Below are positions 18,693 through 30,675 of a stretch of DNA of 64,000 bases, piece by piece. The DNA is taken from NCBI GenBank assembly GCA_029945375.1, contig CM057063.1, positions 1,609,894 to 1,673,893 on the forward strand. The letters run 5' to 3'. Under the pieces are notes generated by a model, which made no database searches, was not told where the DNA came from, and saw only the letters and a list, made by a program, of their open reading frames with translations. Within the stretch, counting starts at the first letter, position 1. Every line of letters begins with the position of its first letter. The position numbers were made by a program, and so were the translations under genes. Origin of the DNA: Agaricus subrufescens. Taxonomy: Eukaryota > Basidiomycota > Agaricomycetes > Agaricales > Agaricaceae.

Positions 18693-21503
18693 ATGCCTCC
18701 CGGGAGCCCTGACATGTTCTACCAAGCATTCCACATGTTATCCCACAACAACATACCCTTTTCAAAATTTATTCGTCGCTCGTTCCTGGAACCAGAAATT
18801 GCTACCTCTGAATATATGAAGAATTTTCTCACAGATCTTCCACAGCTTCTCGAGTGGTTGCTTAACCACACACAAACCCAAGACATCATAGCCTCATGGA
18901 TGAAAGAATGATATATCAGCTCTCTAATGTCACAGATACGCACACTTTGTAAAGTGGAAAATGGTTTCCACTTTATTGCGAAGTTAATAACGGCTGACAA
19001 GATCAAGGACTGCAATATTAAAAATATTGCACAAGGAATTCAGAAGCACGCACCAGATGTTTGGGAAATAGTAGGCCGGCTGCTTCAAGCCGATCCTGTT
19101 CTCATTCATCGTCGAGAAAAAAAACATAAGGGTAAAGAAAACCCAAGCCAGTCAAATACAAGCCCACCAAGTGAGAACCCGAGTGCTATGCAAGACGAAG
19201 ATGAAGACCCTGATGACTTTTGGGCTTCGGTCAATGCTAGTAAAGATGTGGACATACCGGATGACATAGAGGAGCAGTTGGAGGATCAGCGTCAAAAGCT
19301 GTTAGAGGTCGTAAGCACACACCTTTAGTTGTGATTGAATAACTGCTCACAACGTCGTAACACAGAAGCAAGTTACCTGCATCAGTATCATGATGCAGGC
19401 AACCAATCAGAAGTGTAATGCATTGCAGACCTTGATTGGAGTTTTTCTTCAATCGTGTAATGCATCAGAGCAGACACAAAATTTCTTGGCTCACCTAGGC
19501 TTGTCTATATCCGTTATCAACATCAACCGTGCAATTAAAAATCTTGCTGATGAAGCACACCAAGAGATCCGGCGTCTCGGTGGCACACTATTGACCTCAT
19601 ATGCCTTCGACAACCTTGATGTCGACTTACCACACTCAATTTCAACTGTCGAAACTTCTACCAAGGACACTCTTGTTCATTTAACCACAGCCTCGATGCT
19701 ACCACTACATCCTACCACTACGAAAACAAATCTTGATTGTGCAGATCGACTTCGGGAAATAGCTGTCAATCCACCTATTCCATCAACCTTTACAGATATA
19801 CTAGCTCATCTCCCATCGAAATACAATGATCTGGATGATCAAAAAATGTCAATCCAACATCGATTCAACGCTTGGAAATTGCGAGCTGATCTTATCACTT
19901 ATGGTCCTCCTGGTTTTGCAAAATTCCAAGGACAGCTTGGAGAGCCCGAAGACGTCGAGTGTATACCTCTAGTTCAAACCAAACAAGTTCCATTGTGAGC
20001 TTCAAAAACAGCTCCCAGTGGCCCTGCAAAAATCGCAACTGTGTTAGAGGAGTTATTTACACAGTCAAATGTCGGAGAGAACCTACCTCAGGCATCAGGA
20101 GGCCACCGGGTTGACCCCGGGAATATCTCCACGTTGACTTTCGGAGACCTGTTGACCATCCAACATATGGGAAGTCTTCAAGATTCGAGAATCCATGATG
20201 TTACTCCGGGTAGACGATTTGAAAGCCTCATTTGTTGTCATGGCTGGTTTCATGTCCGGATGGCCTGCGTTGATGCTATTTGGCGGCGCCATCTTGAATC
20301 AACCAATGACGAAGACGCATCTAGTCTAATGAAATATGTTATGAAACTTAGACCATTGGAAAAAAACAAAATCAAGGCAAACCCCACTTTTCGCCAGCTC
20401 CACGAGGTAGTCTCTCATGTGGGTATTATCCTCCGCCTTGATGCTTGGCGTATAGAAGTGTACCACCATCATCCCGAAATTTTGTCGCTCGACAAATGGT
20501 TTGAGACCAACCCAACTTGGACCGAAATTTGCGACATCTCAAATACATTAGCCAAAAACATTGCCCTACAATCAAAGCTGGCAAACTGTTCTCGAAGAAA
20601 AGATCATGAACGTGATTTAATACTAGAGAACACAATGTCTTACCACAAGGATTTTCTCCTCTACGAGGAGACCAACTACGCAATGAACCATGGGGATATT
20701 GGACGCCTTGATGCCTGTCTTCCTGAGTGGATATTCTACTTCATGGGTGTCGGAAAGACAAAATACGCACAAGAGATTCTCCATTATTTGGAGAAGATGT
20801 ACATTATTTATCCTAAGCCACTCGCGTAAGACCCAGATCTAGATCTTCATCGCAATGCTCACTTTAGCTTGATAGTGACGCCATCCGTATCAATTCGCTC
20901 GTGAATCCAACAGGTCGCAAGGATCACTTTCGAGGCGTGGATTGGCTGATCGAGCACAATAATCTATATATCAAAAGGATATTTGGAGGATCGGGTTCAA
21001 ATCACACCGTGGAGAGAATGATTGAAGCCTCACCTTTGATTGAGGTTTACAAGGATGTTCGAACACAATTCGAACAAATGTTTTCCTTAACTCACAAGAC
21101 GACCCGACACTCACCTCCCAAAATGAAGGTCACATTCAAGAGGCTTTGGGTATACATGGAGGAGAACAAAGTAAATGATTTTATTCCTGGGAGAACGCTA
21201 AAACATGACACGGTTGATACTATGCAAATTGGGAGAGACAAGATTCTGAAAGTAATCGACACCGCCCGGAAGCAATGGCTTGAGGAGCACCATAAGCAAG
21301 AACAATTGCAGCGAGAAGCTGAGGCAAGACAAGAGGACCATCGAGTGAAAACAGAGGACGTTGCAGAGAGCACATTCGAGATCGATAACCAAGACGGTGA
21401 CCAAGATGCCGAGAGCCTAGAAGAAGAAACCCAGGAAAGCGAGGAACAAAGTATGTGCAGACTAAAAGCAGATGAGCGCGCGTTATTTGTTGATGAGAGT
21501 TGA
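18693..21503 (+). pseudogene. DUF6589-family protein gene, candidate transposase, two in-frame TGA
   Basis: Model: exons 18693-19310, 19399-20825, 20876-21503 (2673 nt, 891 codons including the stop), interrupted by TGA at 18909-18911 and 19996-19998. The conserved blocks resemble the DUF6589 proteins abundant in Agaricomycetes: TNQKCNALQTLIGVFLQSCN, SYAFDNLDVDL, FGDLLTIQHMGSLQDSR, CCHGWFHVRMACVDAIWR, LHEVVSHVGIILRLDAWR, NPTGRKDHFRGVDWLIEHNN. The C-terminus is a charged coiled-coil-like region (EEHHKQEQLQREAEARQEDH). The family has no established function that I know of. The FDNLDVD acidic block could be part of an RNase H-like active site, but that is speculation. Both TGA codons could derive from CGA. 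Confidence 0.8.
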
Positions 21504-22516
21504 GTTATGGGTCGGGCAAAAATTCGTCGATGTTGAGAGCGGAGCAGGCAGGGAACGAGTAAAAGAGGCACTAAGAGAGGCAGCTAAGTCAGTTGCAAGA
21601 GGAAGAACGAAAGGCATAGGTGGATGATTGGGAGGGGTGAGAGCAAAATCTGAAGCTGTGACGCCGAAGAATGGATTTTCTTGTTCTATTAATTCAATTT
21701 TCATTTTCTTGGACACTTTGCACGAACGGTCTGAGTACTTGAGTCAGTGACAGCAGATGATTGAAGAAAAGACTCACAGTTGTGCCCCGTTTGTTGACAA
21801 TTGCTACAACGTACCGGGGCACGCTTGCGTTTGGGAGCGACAGGGATCGGCGTGGGAGAGGGAGCGGGTCGATCCACCGGAGCAATTGGCGCGAGAGAGG
21901 GAGCGAGTTCAGCTACTGGAGTAGGCATAGGGTGGAGCAGAGGAGCAAGTGAGGGAGTGAGTGCAAAATGGCAAGGAGGTGCAGGAAAAGCATTAGGCGT
22001 GACCTTGTGAGCCAGCGTCGTTGCTCGCAGGTTGACCGGAGGCGTGGGCGTTGGTGTGGGAGGCATTGGCGTTGGTATCGGAGGCGTTGGCGTGGGTGGT
22101 GTCGGTGTCTGCGGGGTCGGTATCGGAGGCGTTGGCGTGGGTGGTATCGGTGTCTGCGGGGTGCGAGGAGCGGCAAGAGAGGCACGAAGCCTCACTGCCT
22201 TGCGCGGTCTCGGTTGACTACTCGTACCAGAGGGAAGAGCTTCGTAAGTAGCTAGAAGGCCAATGAGGGACTGACCGCATTTCTGGATCCATTCTTCGGG
22301 CCAACTCGTTTCCCTCCTCAAATCGGAAACTTGAGTGATTCTGTGGAACGTCCAGCAGCCCAAAATACGTTGTACCACGTCTTGGGACATGAGTACCTTT
22401 CTACAACGCCCTCTCCAAGTACATTGCTTCATTTTCGCGCCACATGTATAGAGCATCTTGAAGCAGTATAGAGGAGAGGAATCATGGAGCAACATGAGGG
22501 GTACTTCAAAAGTCAT
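21483..22516 (-). CDS. Zinc-knuckle, Pro/Thr-repeat protein of the DNA transposon
   Basis: Two-exon model 22516-21778 and 21730-21483 (987 nt, 328 residues), with a 47-nt GTGAGT-CAG intron. Splicing completes a CCHC knuckle, C-x2-C-x4-H-x4-C (CSNCQQTGHNYRSC), whose last Cys is encoded after the intron; this strongly supports the model. The N-terminal part is Cys/Trp-containing without a known fold. The middle is Pro/Thr-rich, encoded partly by a 45-bp tandem repeat (about 22075-22164). Its stop overlaps the 3' end of the DUF6589 gene by 21 bp, tail to tail. A nucleic-acid-binding helper role in transposition is possible. An extra upstream exon cannot be excluded. Confidence 0.65.
22075..22164 (+). 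repeat. 45-bp tandem repeat, two copies
   Basis: Two near-identical 45-bp units starting GGTATCGGAGGCGTTGGCG. On the minus strand they encode Pro-Thr/Ile-Pro repeats in the zinc-knuckle protein; the glycine/valine-rich plus-strand frames are shadows. Confidence 0.7.
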
Positions 22517-23638
22517 CGATCACACAGATCTTGAGCGGCCGACATCGAGCATTGCAGGGTTGCAGCGAGTATGCCAACAGAGCAACGAAGTGAATGCCAT
22601 TAACACTTACGCATACAAGAGGGACCAGTAAGTAGGTTGACGTCCATGGCGGATTTGAGTCATTGGGAGACCGGTTGAGTAGCGATCTTGTTGAGACCAT
22701 GACAGAATGGCGTGGCTTCAGAGGTGTCATCGATTGACACCTTTGTTTCCATTTGCCGTTGGCGCCAAGCGAGTTCTGTAGGTCATTGATTTGTCTTAGA
22801 CTCAGCCCCCTGAACAAAGGAGGAAGTCGGCCAGCCAAAGTGAGTGGCTTTATGGACAACGACTTCGACGAAGTAATGTAAGAATCTTTAGTCTACGTCA
22901 CCAGCCCAAACGCATCGGTAGAAATTTGCGTAGCTTGCGATACTATTGGCATGGAACCAAGCAATCTTCGGGTGGTATGCTTTCATTAATGTTTCGCCGC
23001 TTCATATCAAAAAATACTAAAAATTTCTTAGTCGCTCCATGGATTCTTGCCAGTTATACATCAGAAACTTTCGTGCATTCGGGGACGATCATTTGTGGGT
23101 AGTGTATTGGACTCCATGTGCAAGCGAGAGATTTCGCAGGACTGTTGCCGAGGCGACGTATAGCCTCTATGATGAGCCGGTAATGTTTTCGGAACTATAC
23201 AATGGCCTTCGTCTTGAACTTCCACATAAGGTCGTGTTATCAGGATCTCAACTAGCTCATTGGTTATATGGCACTCAACAGTGGCATTTTCGGCTGCACT
23301 ATCTTGAGAAGTACACCAACGTTTTGCTTGGCCAGTACCAGATATCAACACTCTTTCCTGACCCAGCGTTACAGCGCCTTAGCTACGGTAGTAGCAAGGT
23401 CGTTCGTTGCTGCACGAGATTTATTATCCTATCTGTTGTCCAAGCGAGGGCGGAAGCTTCGATGGGATGGCAACGGCGGGCATTACTGATTGGCAGCGGG
23501 AGCTTACTGGATGGCGTGACAGGTTAATTAGCTTAAGTTGTTTATCTCTGTATATTCTACATCTAGATCACTGCCTTTCTCGGACAACGACGCCAGCTGG
23601 TCACTGCGTGAGGCTTCTTTTGGCTCAACGCACGTGAC
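22517..23638. other. Right part of the DNA transposon, possible short gene
   Basis: A plus-strand frame at 23039-23527 (starting MDSCQLYIRNFRAFGDDHLW) looks mildly coding and is preceded by a possible acceptor (TTTCTTAG near 23030). I could not build a consistent multi-exon gene, and the overlapping minus-strand frames (23061-23351, 22506-22859) are alternatives. Function unknown. Confidence 0.35.
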
Positions 23639-23712
23639 CGAGCTGGGTAGGAGCCTGTAACTGAAATAGTTGAAAACCTCAAAACATTGGGACAGTTTTT
23701 TGAGCCACTGTA

Positions 23713-24514
23713 TGGTGGTTCTATCCTATTCTTATAGCTGTAGGTCATGTGTAGGGGGGGTGTGTTGTTATCTTCAATCTTAAACCCTATTGAGAATGGA
23801 TTTAAATTCAAAACACAGCCACAAAACTGTACATACCTGTAAATAGGATGCTGATGTACCTTCCTGTATATTTCCATGATTTTACATAGTTTATTTAAAC
23901 TGCTATAGCATGTTCTTTACAAATGTACAAGACATTTGGAAAAGTTTTGTTGCCCAATACTGTAGGAAGCTCCACATAGGAAGCTAGCCTAACCTCTTCA
24001 AACAAGAGGAGCAGAGGCAACTCTATGTTCAACCATCCACATGGGAAATGACAGAAATCTGCAACAGACAGCAAAAGACACTTCAGAACAGCAAGTCAAG
24101 GCCTCTCTGTTCACAATCTTGACAAGAACAGACTTGACTCATGGAAAGTGACAAGTAAGGAGAGAATGAAGTGATCAAACACATAGACCCCATCTCCCTT
24201 TGTACAATCATAGGCACTATCTGCACCTCAACATACACAGCCCCCTTCCCAACAGATTCCCTACCCCACAGTCCTGATAACCCAAGGACTTGACTTAGAC
24301 CTTGCCAAAAGTGACATCATCCGTGGCATTGTAATCCACCTTGCACCATTTGAGCATCACGATTAGATAGCGACAAGTGCATAGTGGTAGTGAATGAGCG
24401 AATACAACACTAAGAAACTGTACTATATCCGAAAAATCTATAAAGGTATAGCGTATTGACAAGTGACCATAAAAACATAAGGGCATCTATAGGGGTACTC
24501 CATATCATAGGCAT
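23713..24514. other. Transposon debris and 3' flank of the citrate synthase gene
   Basis: A further Tc1/mariner-like right terminal repeat ends near 23966 (ACATTTGGAAAAGTTTTGTT...ACTGTA). From 23970 to about 24300 there is sequence without coding signal; from 24300 it grades into the citrate synthase 3' region. Confidence 0.5.
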
Positions 24515-26311
24515 TTAAGACTTGTCTTTGAACAACTTTTGAATAGCGGCGGTCGAGTAGGATTTCGGTCGTTCGAGCGCTATATATAGAGTGAGTGAAG
24601 AGTAATATAGATTTTAAACAAAAGCACGTACGAGCACCAAGGGCACGATCCCAGATTAGCTGAGCAGCAACACCAAAGGCACGGGAGACACCGAACAAGA
24701 CAGTGTAGTACTGCATTTGATCGAGACCGTAGTGAGTGAGGAGAACGCCAGAGTGGGCATCCACGTTGGGCCAAGGATTCTTGGCTTTTCCAGCCTGAAC
24801 AAGAAAGTGAGTGAGATGGCGTCGGAAGAAAAGTAGTTGTGTCTACCTCGAGGAGAATATTGGGGACCAGGTTATAAATTTGGCCAACAAGTTTGAACAA
24901 CTTGTCATCGGGCAAGTGTTTGAGGGCGAATTCGCGCTGAGCAGTATAGCGGGGGTCGGTCTTCCTTAGAACGGCGTGGCCATAGCCGGGGACGACCTGG
25001 CCACTCTTGAGAGTAGACCAGATATACTCTTTGACAGCTTCGTCCGTAGGCTCTTCCCCGATCTTAGCCTGCATCTTGCGAAGCCAAAGAAGCACTTCTT
25101 GGTTTGCAAGGCCATGGAGTGGGCCCGCGAGACCGTTGAGAGCGGCAGAATAGGCGAGGAAGGGGTCAGAAAGGGCTGAACCGACAAGCTTGCCGGTGTG
25201 AGCGGAAACGTTGCCACCTTCGTGATCACTACACTTGTTGAGCAACAGGAAAGGGGTGAACTCGATGAAACAACATACCTGTGGATAGTGATGTAGAGAC
25301 GGAGAAGTTCGACGAAAGCCGGGTCCTCGCCAAAGCCAAGGAGATTGGCCAAGTTCCACGAATAGTCCTTGGACGCGTCGATGGCGGGGAGTTTGCCTCT
25401 GCCGTAGACGTTGCGATAGATGCGACCGGCTATGTTGGGAAGTTTGGCAATGAGGTCCATGGAGTCCTCAAAGGCGGGACCCCAATAATCTCTTTTGGAA
25501 ATACCCTCCTGGTAGGCTTTGGCGAAAGCGGAGTTGTGGTTGAGCTAACGGAGAATCAGTGAAAGTGGTGGGGGAGGTCAGAAGAGAACACACGGCAGTG
25601 ACGGCCAAACTGAATTGACTCATGGGGTGGAGAGTGGGTGGGCATCGGTCGAGGATCTCCTCGACGAACTCTGGGATGGCGGCGCGGGCGGCCCAGTCCT
25701 TGGAGAGCTGGTTGACCTGCTCCTGGGTGGGGACCTCACCGGTGACGAGGAGCCAGAAAAGACCCTCGGGCAATGGCTCCTGGCCGCCGGGGGCCTTGGG
25801 GAGAGCCTTTTGGATGTCGGGGATGGTCTTGCCGCGGAAGCGGATGCCCTCCTCTGTTCAAAGGGTCGGTCAGAGCCGGGGTGAAGCACACATGGGGAAA
25901 TACTGACCAGCATCCAAGACGGAGCCGTCCCAGATCAACGCGGGCAAGCCTCGCATGCCACTGGACACAACCGACGTCAGGGGCACGGAGAAACGGAAAA
26001 GGAAAGTGTTTACCCATAGAGCTGGTCGACGACGACGGGGCCGAAGGGTTTTTTGCCATGCGCAGCACGGGTGGCCTTGACCTGTGGAGGGGGTGAGGAG
26101 AGCGCGGGGGCAGCGCGAGGCAGGCGCACGCACATTTTCGATCTCTGCGGGGATGAGCTCGGCCAGACGCTCCCTGAGGGTGGCGGGGCGCGCGGTGGAG
26201 GCGAAGCGGAGGGCGGCGGGGCCGACGACGGCGGGGCGGGACTAGAGAAGGGTGAGCACGGGCAGCGACGCGGGGGCGGAGACGCACGAGGACGGCGCGG
26301 ACAAGAGGCAT
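24515..26311 (-). CDS. CIT1: Citrate synthase, mitochondrial
   Basis: Condenses acetyl-CoA and oxaloacetate to citrate, first step of the TCA cycle. Nine exons: 26311-26288, 26241-26134, 26081-26014, 25960-25908, 25853-25594, 25544-25279, 25228-24847, 24794-24632, 24579-24515 (1389 nt, 462 residues, the usual length). The catalytic triad is visible: His298 in [10 protein letters not shown], His344 in PGYGHAVLR, Asp399 in [18 protein letters not shown] carries the substrate-binding His. The N-terminus (MPLVRAVL..., Arg/Ala/Ser-rich) is a probable mitochondrial presequence. Introns are 46-54 nt. It lacks a C-terminal SKL (ends FKDKS). Divergent from TRM8 with 72 bp between start codons. Confidence 0.96.
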
Positions 26312-26344
26312 TGGGGAATGTCGGAAGCCGGCCTCCGCCTATAA

Positions 26345-27073
<729 letters not shown>

Positions 27074-27085
27074 TAAATAAATAGA

Positions 27086-27965
27086 CTAGTTCATGTCCTC
27101 GTCCCCGTCCCTGTCGATACCAGCACTTTGGCTTCCCATTGCGTCTACTAACCCACCCGTCCGACCCATCACTGCACTCTTCATCTCCCTGTGCAGCACC
27201 TTCCCTGCCTCCCCCGCCAACCTAAAAATTTCCGAGAACCGGTCTACGTGTAGCCGCGTTTCCATTGTCACCAACGCCACCTTGCCCGTCTTGGGCATGA
27301 TGGCTACCGTAACATGCGGCACGTCATTCTCCTCCAAAGTCGTAAGATCCAGCAGGGGCGACGTCGAGTGCACCCCTCCCGTGACTGCACACACAAAGTC
27401 CAACATCGGGATGCCCGCGTTGACCAACGCCAGCGTCGTCCCATTGATGCACGTCTGCAACAATCCCCCGTCTTGCTGCAGCACAGTCACATACACGTCT
27501 ATCTGCGACCGCGGATATAGTGCTGTCTGAACGACTGGTTCAAACGTTGATTTCAGTGTCGAAGCAATCTCTAGTATTCGCCTGTATCCTTAGTTATTCT
27601 CGCGTACTAGACCTCGAAAAAAAAAACTTGCTTATCTCCGCGAGACCGCTTTCGCCGCTCGCCTGCACTAAAAGCCGCCACATTAACATCGACATTGATA
27701 TTAGCTCGGTCATGTATCGCTTGAGAGCGCATCTTCGCTTCTCTCGGACCAAAGACGGAAACGAGCACCTGGGTGAGACCATGGGTGATGATGGCAGAGC
27801 CATCCGCGTGTCCTTGCTGGGCGAGGTTGATCGTCACCTCTCGCAGTTCAAATTGGCGTCGGCCGTCCGAGCGGTAGCCGCCATCGTTGAGAATTTCAAC
27901 CCGCGAGCTCTCGTTACGAACTGAGAAAACGATCTTGGAGACAGACGCGAGGCAAGACTCACCAT
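27086..27965 (-). CDS. RRP41: Exosome core subunit Rrp41 (RNase PH fold)
   Basis: Subunit of the six-member RNase PH-like ring of the RNA exosome (yeast Ski6/Rrp41). Exons 27965-27963, 27909-27632, 27581-27086 give 777 nt and 258 residues. The first coding exon is the ATG alone; joining to AGC TCG gives MSSRVEILNDGGYRSDGRR, the conserved start of the family. Intron 2 has a GC donor (AA|GCAAGT...TACAG). Typical blocks: GSAIITHGLTQVLVSVFGP, RSQIDVYVTVLQQDGGLLQTCINGTTLAL, and PHVTVAIMPKTGKV. Divergent from NPT1, 78 bp apart. Confidence 0.93.
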
Positions 27966-28043
27966 GGATGGCGTGCAGCACCAAAAAGGCGAGTTGTGTT
28001 ATATTTAGACTCGGAGTTTCTCACCCATCTTATCATCATCACC

Positions 28044-29747
28044 ATGGCCGCCGTCCTCGAAAACCAGATTCTCCCGAGCTCAATCCTCGATACAGACTTG
28101 TACAAGGTCCATCTACACCCCCTATATATGTACATGTCTCTCACTCTCACCAGCTGACCATGCAACAAGCCGTACTGCAACATTTTCCAGATGTTCAGGC
28201 CGTATACCACTTTACCAACCGTAGCAAATCCACATCTTTTTCGCGTCAATGCGTCGAAAAGTTTAGAGAATCGGTATCCCGTCGGGCGAGTTCACATCGA
28301 GTTCAACCGCCGATACTAACAATGCCACTAAACAAGGCTTCACCAACCTGGCGCTAAGTGGCTCCGAACGAACGTGGCTAGAATCAAATTGCCCGTTTCT
28401 GAAGAAAAACTACTTGGATTATCTCTCCTCTTTTCGTTTCAAGCCTGAGCAAGTCTCGATAAACTTTGTGGCCGACTCTGAAAATAGCATGGTGGGCCAA
28501 ATTGAGATAGAAGCCTCAGGGCCTTGGGTCGAGACCATCCTCTGGGAAGTGCCTCTGATGGCCACCCTCAGTGAAACATATTTTCAAACAGACGAAACGG
28601 ATTGGAACTATGAAGGGCAAGAAGGTATTATTAGACGCCACTACCCGTTGTCTATTACCTGACAAGGATACCAGAGCTGGCCTTTAACAAGGCTAAAACA
28701 ATGCTGGAGGCGGGCTGCTCGGTGAGCGAGTTTGGCACCAGGCGTAGAAGATCTTTTCGTACCCAGGATCTTGTTGTCCAAGCTTTTGCTCGTGCCGCAA
28801 AAGAAAGCGCCGGTCGTTTTAATGGGACGAGTAACGTGAGATATGAAGTAAATGATCCCATTGATTGGCTCATGCAAAAGTACAGGTCCATCTAGCCAAA
28901 AAATACGGCTTGGCACCGATAGGTACCATCGCACAGTTCGTTGCATTCTCCCTTTGTTCACATGTCGTATCTCATTTCCGACAAGTGAATGGTTCATGGC
29001 TGTATGATCGTCCGCAAATCCATTATGTTATACTAACCCAAATTTAGATGGGAGCCCTGAAAGGATATGAACATGTCAATGACATGGCGCTTCAACGCTG
29101 GGAGGAAGTATACCCCGACACACCCACAGCGCTCATCGCTCTCACAGATACATTCTCAACGGATGCTTTTTTCAAAGTAGGACTTCATTTGTGCGCATAT
29201 ATCCCCAGAATTCTCTCTGAGTGGCAGTCAAGGAATTCATTCAGAATAAAGAACGTGCGCAGAAATGGACTGGTCTGCGACAAGATTCCGGAGACCCTTT
29301 TCTATTCGCACCTCGCGCAAAGGAGCTGTATGAAACATTAGGCATCAATTATCGCGAAAAATTGATGGTGTATTCTGATGCGCTGAATACCGACAAGGTG
29401 CTAGCGATTCAAAAGCAGTGTAAAGAATTAGGATTTGAAAAAGGTGAGCGAAAATTCTTTTGCCTAGACTTTTGTCTGACATTTGGTGCAGTTGGTTTTG
29501 GAATAGGAACATTTTTGACCAATGACTTTCGGAAGTTGTCGAGTGGGATGAACGAGAAGAGCAAAGCACTCAACATCGTGATCAAAATTAAATCGGTGGA
29601 CGGACGACCTTGCGTCAAGCTGAGTGACGAGCCAACCAAGGTAAGAGAGTGTTCTTAGTGACTCTCACCTCGTTGCTGAACGTCTTTTGCCAGAATACAG
29701 GAGACAAAGCGACTGTAGAGCACATCAAGCAGGTATTTGAGTTGTAG
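28044..29747 (+). CDS. NPT1: Nicotinate phosphoribosyltransferase
   Basis: Salvages nicotinic acid to nicotinate mononucleotide in NAD synthesis. Ten exons: 28044-28106, 28154-28280, 28337-28624, 28675-28835, 28886-28935, 28986-29001, 29048-29176, 29233-29443, 29492-29640, 29694-29747 (1248 nt, 415 residues). Family motifs: LDTDLYKLTMQQAV at the start, EFGTRRRRSFRTQD, the IGTIAHEWFMA block assembled from exons 5 and 6, ALTDTFSTDAFF, GLRQDSGDP, and FGIGTFLTNDF. Exon 6 is only 16 nt. The exon 2 donor (C|GTCGGG) is weak; it was chosen because it restores frame and the ESVS-FTNLAL alignment. Tandem with the next gene, 52 bp apart. Confidence 0.92.
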
Positions 29748-29799
29748 ACTAGTCACATGATACATAGGCTGTTGTAAATTCAGAACCCATTTCGCCTTC

Positions 29800-30627
29800 A
29801 TGGCCGACGCGCGCTCCCTCCTCCGTGTAAAACGTCAAGAGGCCCGCATTTCGCATCCACTTGCTACTTACAATGCCGCGGGTCAATTGAGATGCAGTAT
29901 CTGTGGCACGCTGGTCAAATTCGCCTCTGCATGGGAAGGTCATCTGGGCAGCAAGGCCCACAGGACAAACGTCGCGAGAGTCAAAGAGGAGGAACGGTTA
30001 CGAGCAGAAAAAGAAAAAGCACAGGCAGAGGCGGAAGCAGAGGAAGAGGAGGAAGAGGAGGAACCACGGAAGGAGAACCACAAACGGAAGAATGAAGATG
30101 AAGAAGACTCGGATTCGACATCGGCCTCAAAGAGACAAAAAGTGGATGTGAAACCTGGATTTCCTGCTGATTTCTTTTCGGATCCGTCAGCGGCACCCGT
30201 TTTCGTGGATCAATCGGATGACGAGGAAGATGGACAGCCCCAGCCGCCTCCGGTGGTCGACCAACCACCTACGGCGATAGATTTGGAATATGCACAGTTT
30301 CAGAAATCTCTTATGGAAACACCCGATTTCCGAGAGACCTATGAGCGGGCCACGGTGGTTGCTGAACCCGAACTAGCGTCAGAGGTTCCTGAAGGATTCC
30401 CTGAACGGACGGAGGAAACTACAGAGGCACCACCGACGGAAGTGACAGAAGAAGAGAAGCGGCAACAAAAGGAGATTGAGGAGAAGGAGCTGATCATGGA
30501 CCGTTTTATTGAAGAAGAGCGTGCTCAGGAAGAGGCGGACATGAAGGTGCAGATGATGAAAAATAAATTAGAAATGTTCAAGCGGCAAAGGGAGGCATCG
30601 CGGGCAGCCAAAAATGCATCACGGTGA
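29800..30627 (+). CDS. ZNF830-like C2H2 zinc finger protein
   Basis: Intronless, 275 residues. The N-terminal block SLLRVKRQEARISHPLATY followed by one C2H2-type finger (CSICGTLVKFASAWEGHLGSKAH, near residues 32-54) resembles ZNF830/CCDC16, a nuclear protein linked to splicing. Next come a Lys/Glu coiled segment with a long poly-Glu run (about residues 77-90), a basic patch (KRQKVD), the motif FPADFFSD, and a C-terminal coiled coil. No operon is implied, although it follows NPT1 closely on the same strand. Convergent with COX10, 48 bp between stops. Confidence 0.82.
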   Translation: MADARSLLRVKRQEARISHPLATYNAAGQLRCSICGTLVKFASAWEGHLGSKAHRTNVARVKEEERLRAEKEKAQAEAEAEEEEEEEEPRKENHKRKNEDEEDSDSTSASKRQKVDVKPGFPADFFSDPSAAPVFVDQSDDEEDGQPQPPPVVDQPPTAIDLEYAQFQKSLMETPDFRETYERATVVAEPELASEVPEGFPERTEETTEAPPTEVTEEEKRQQKEIEEKELIMDRFIEEERAQEEADMKVQMMKNKLEMFKRQREASRAAKNASR

Positions 30628-30675
30628 GGTTTATTAAGTTAGGAAAGACAAGCATTTAATTTATGCAGAATCTAG

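Larger units (their letters stand above)
18341..23657. mobile_element. 5317-bp DNA transposon with 19-bp TIRs, 9-bp TSD and a DUF6589 gene
   Basis: The ends are perfect inverted repeats of CAGGCTCCTACCCAGCTCG (18341-18359 and 23639-23657), flanked by identical 9-bp duplications. Between them are a DUF6589-type gene on the plus strand, a convergent zinc-knuckle gene on the minus strand, and about 1.1 kb of unassigned sequence. Neither a recognised DDE/hAT/MULE/CACTA transposase nor a reverse transcriptase is present, so the DUF6589 protein is the natural transposase candidate (inference). The element is nested in a MITE. Confidence 0.85.
18171..23712. mobile_element. Tc1/mariner-type MITE split by a larger DNA transposon
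   Basis: The left end holds TCAAAAAACTGTCCCAATG (18177-18195); the right end holds the reverse complement, CATTGGGACAGTTTTTTGA, and then GCCACTGTA (23685-23712). Removing the 5317-bp insert and one target copy leaves a MITE of roughly 215 bp. Confidence 0.6.

Noticed and set aside
22032..22251. Gly/Val-rich plus-strand frames over the 45-bp repeat
   Set aside because: Antisense shadows of the Pro/Thr repeat in the zinc-knuckle gene.
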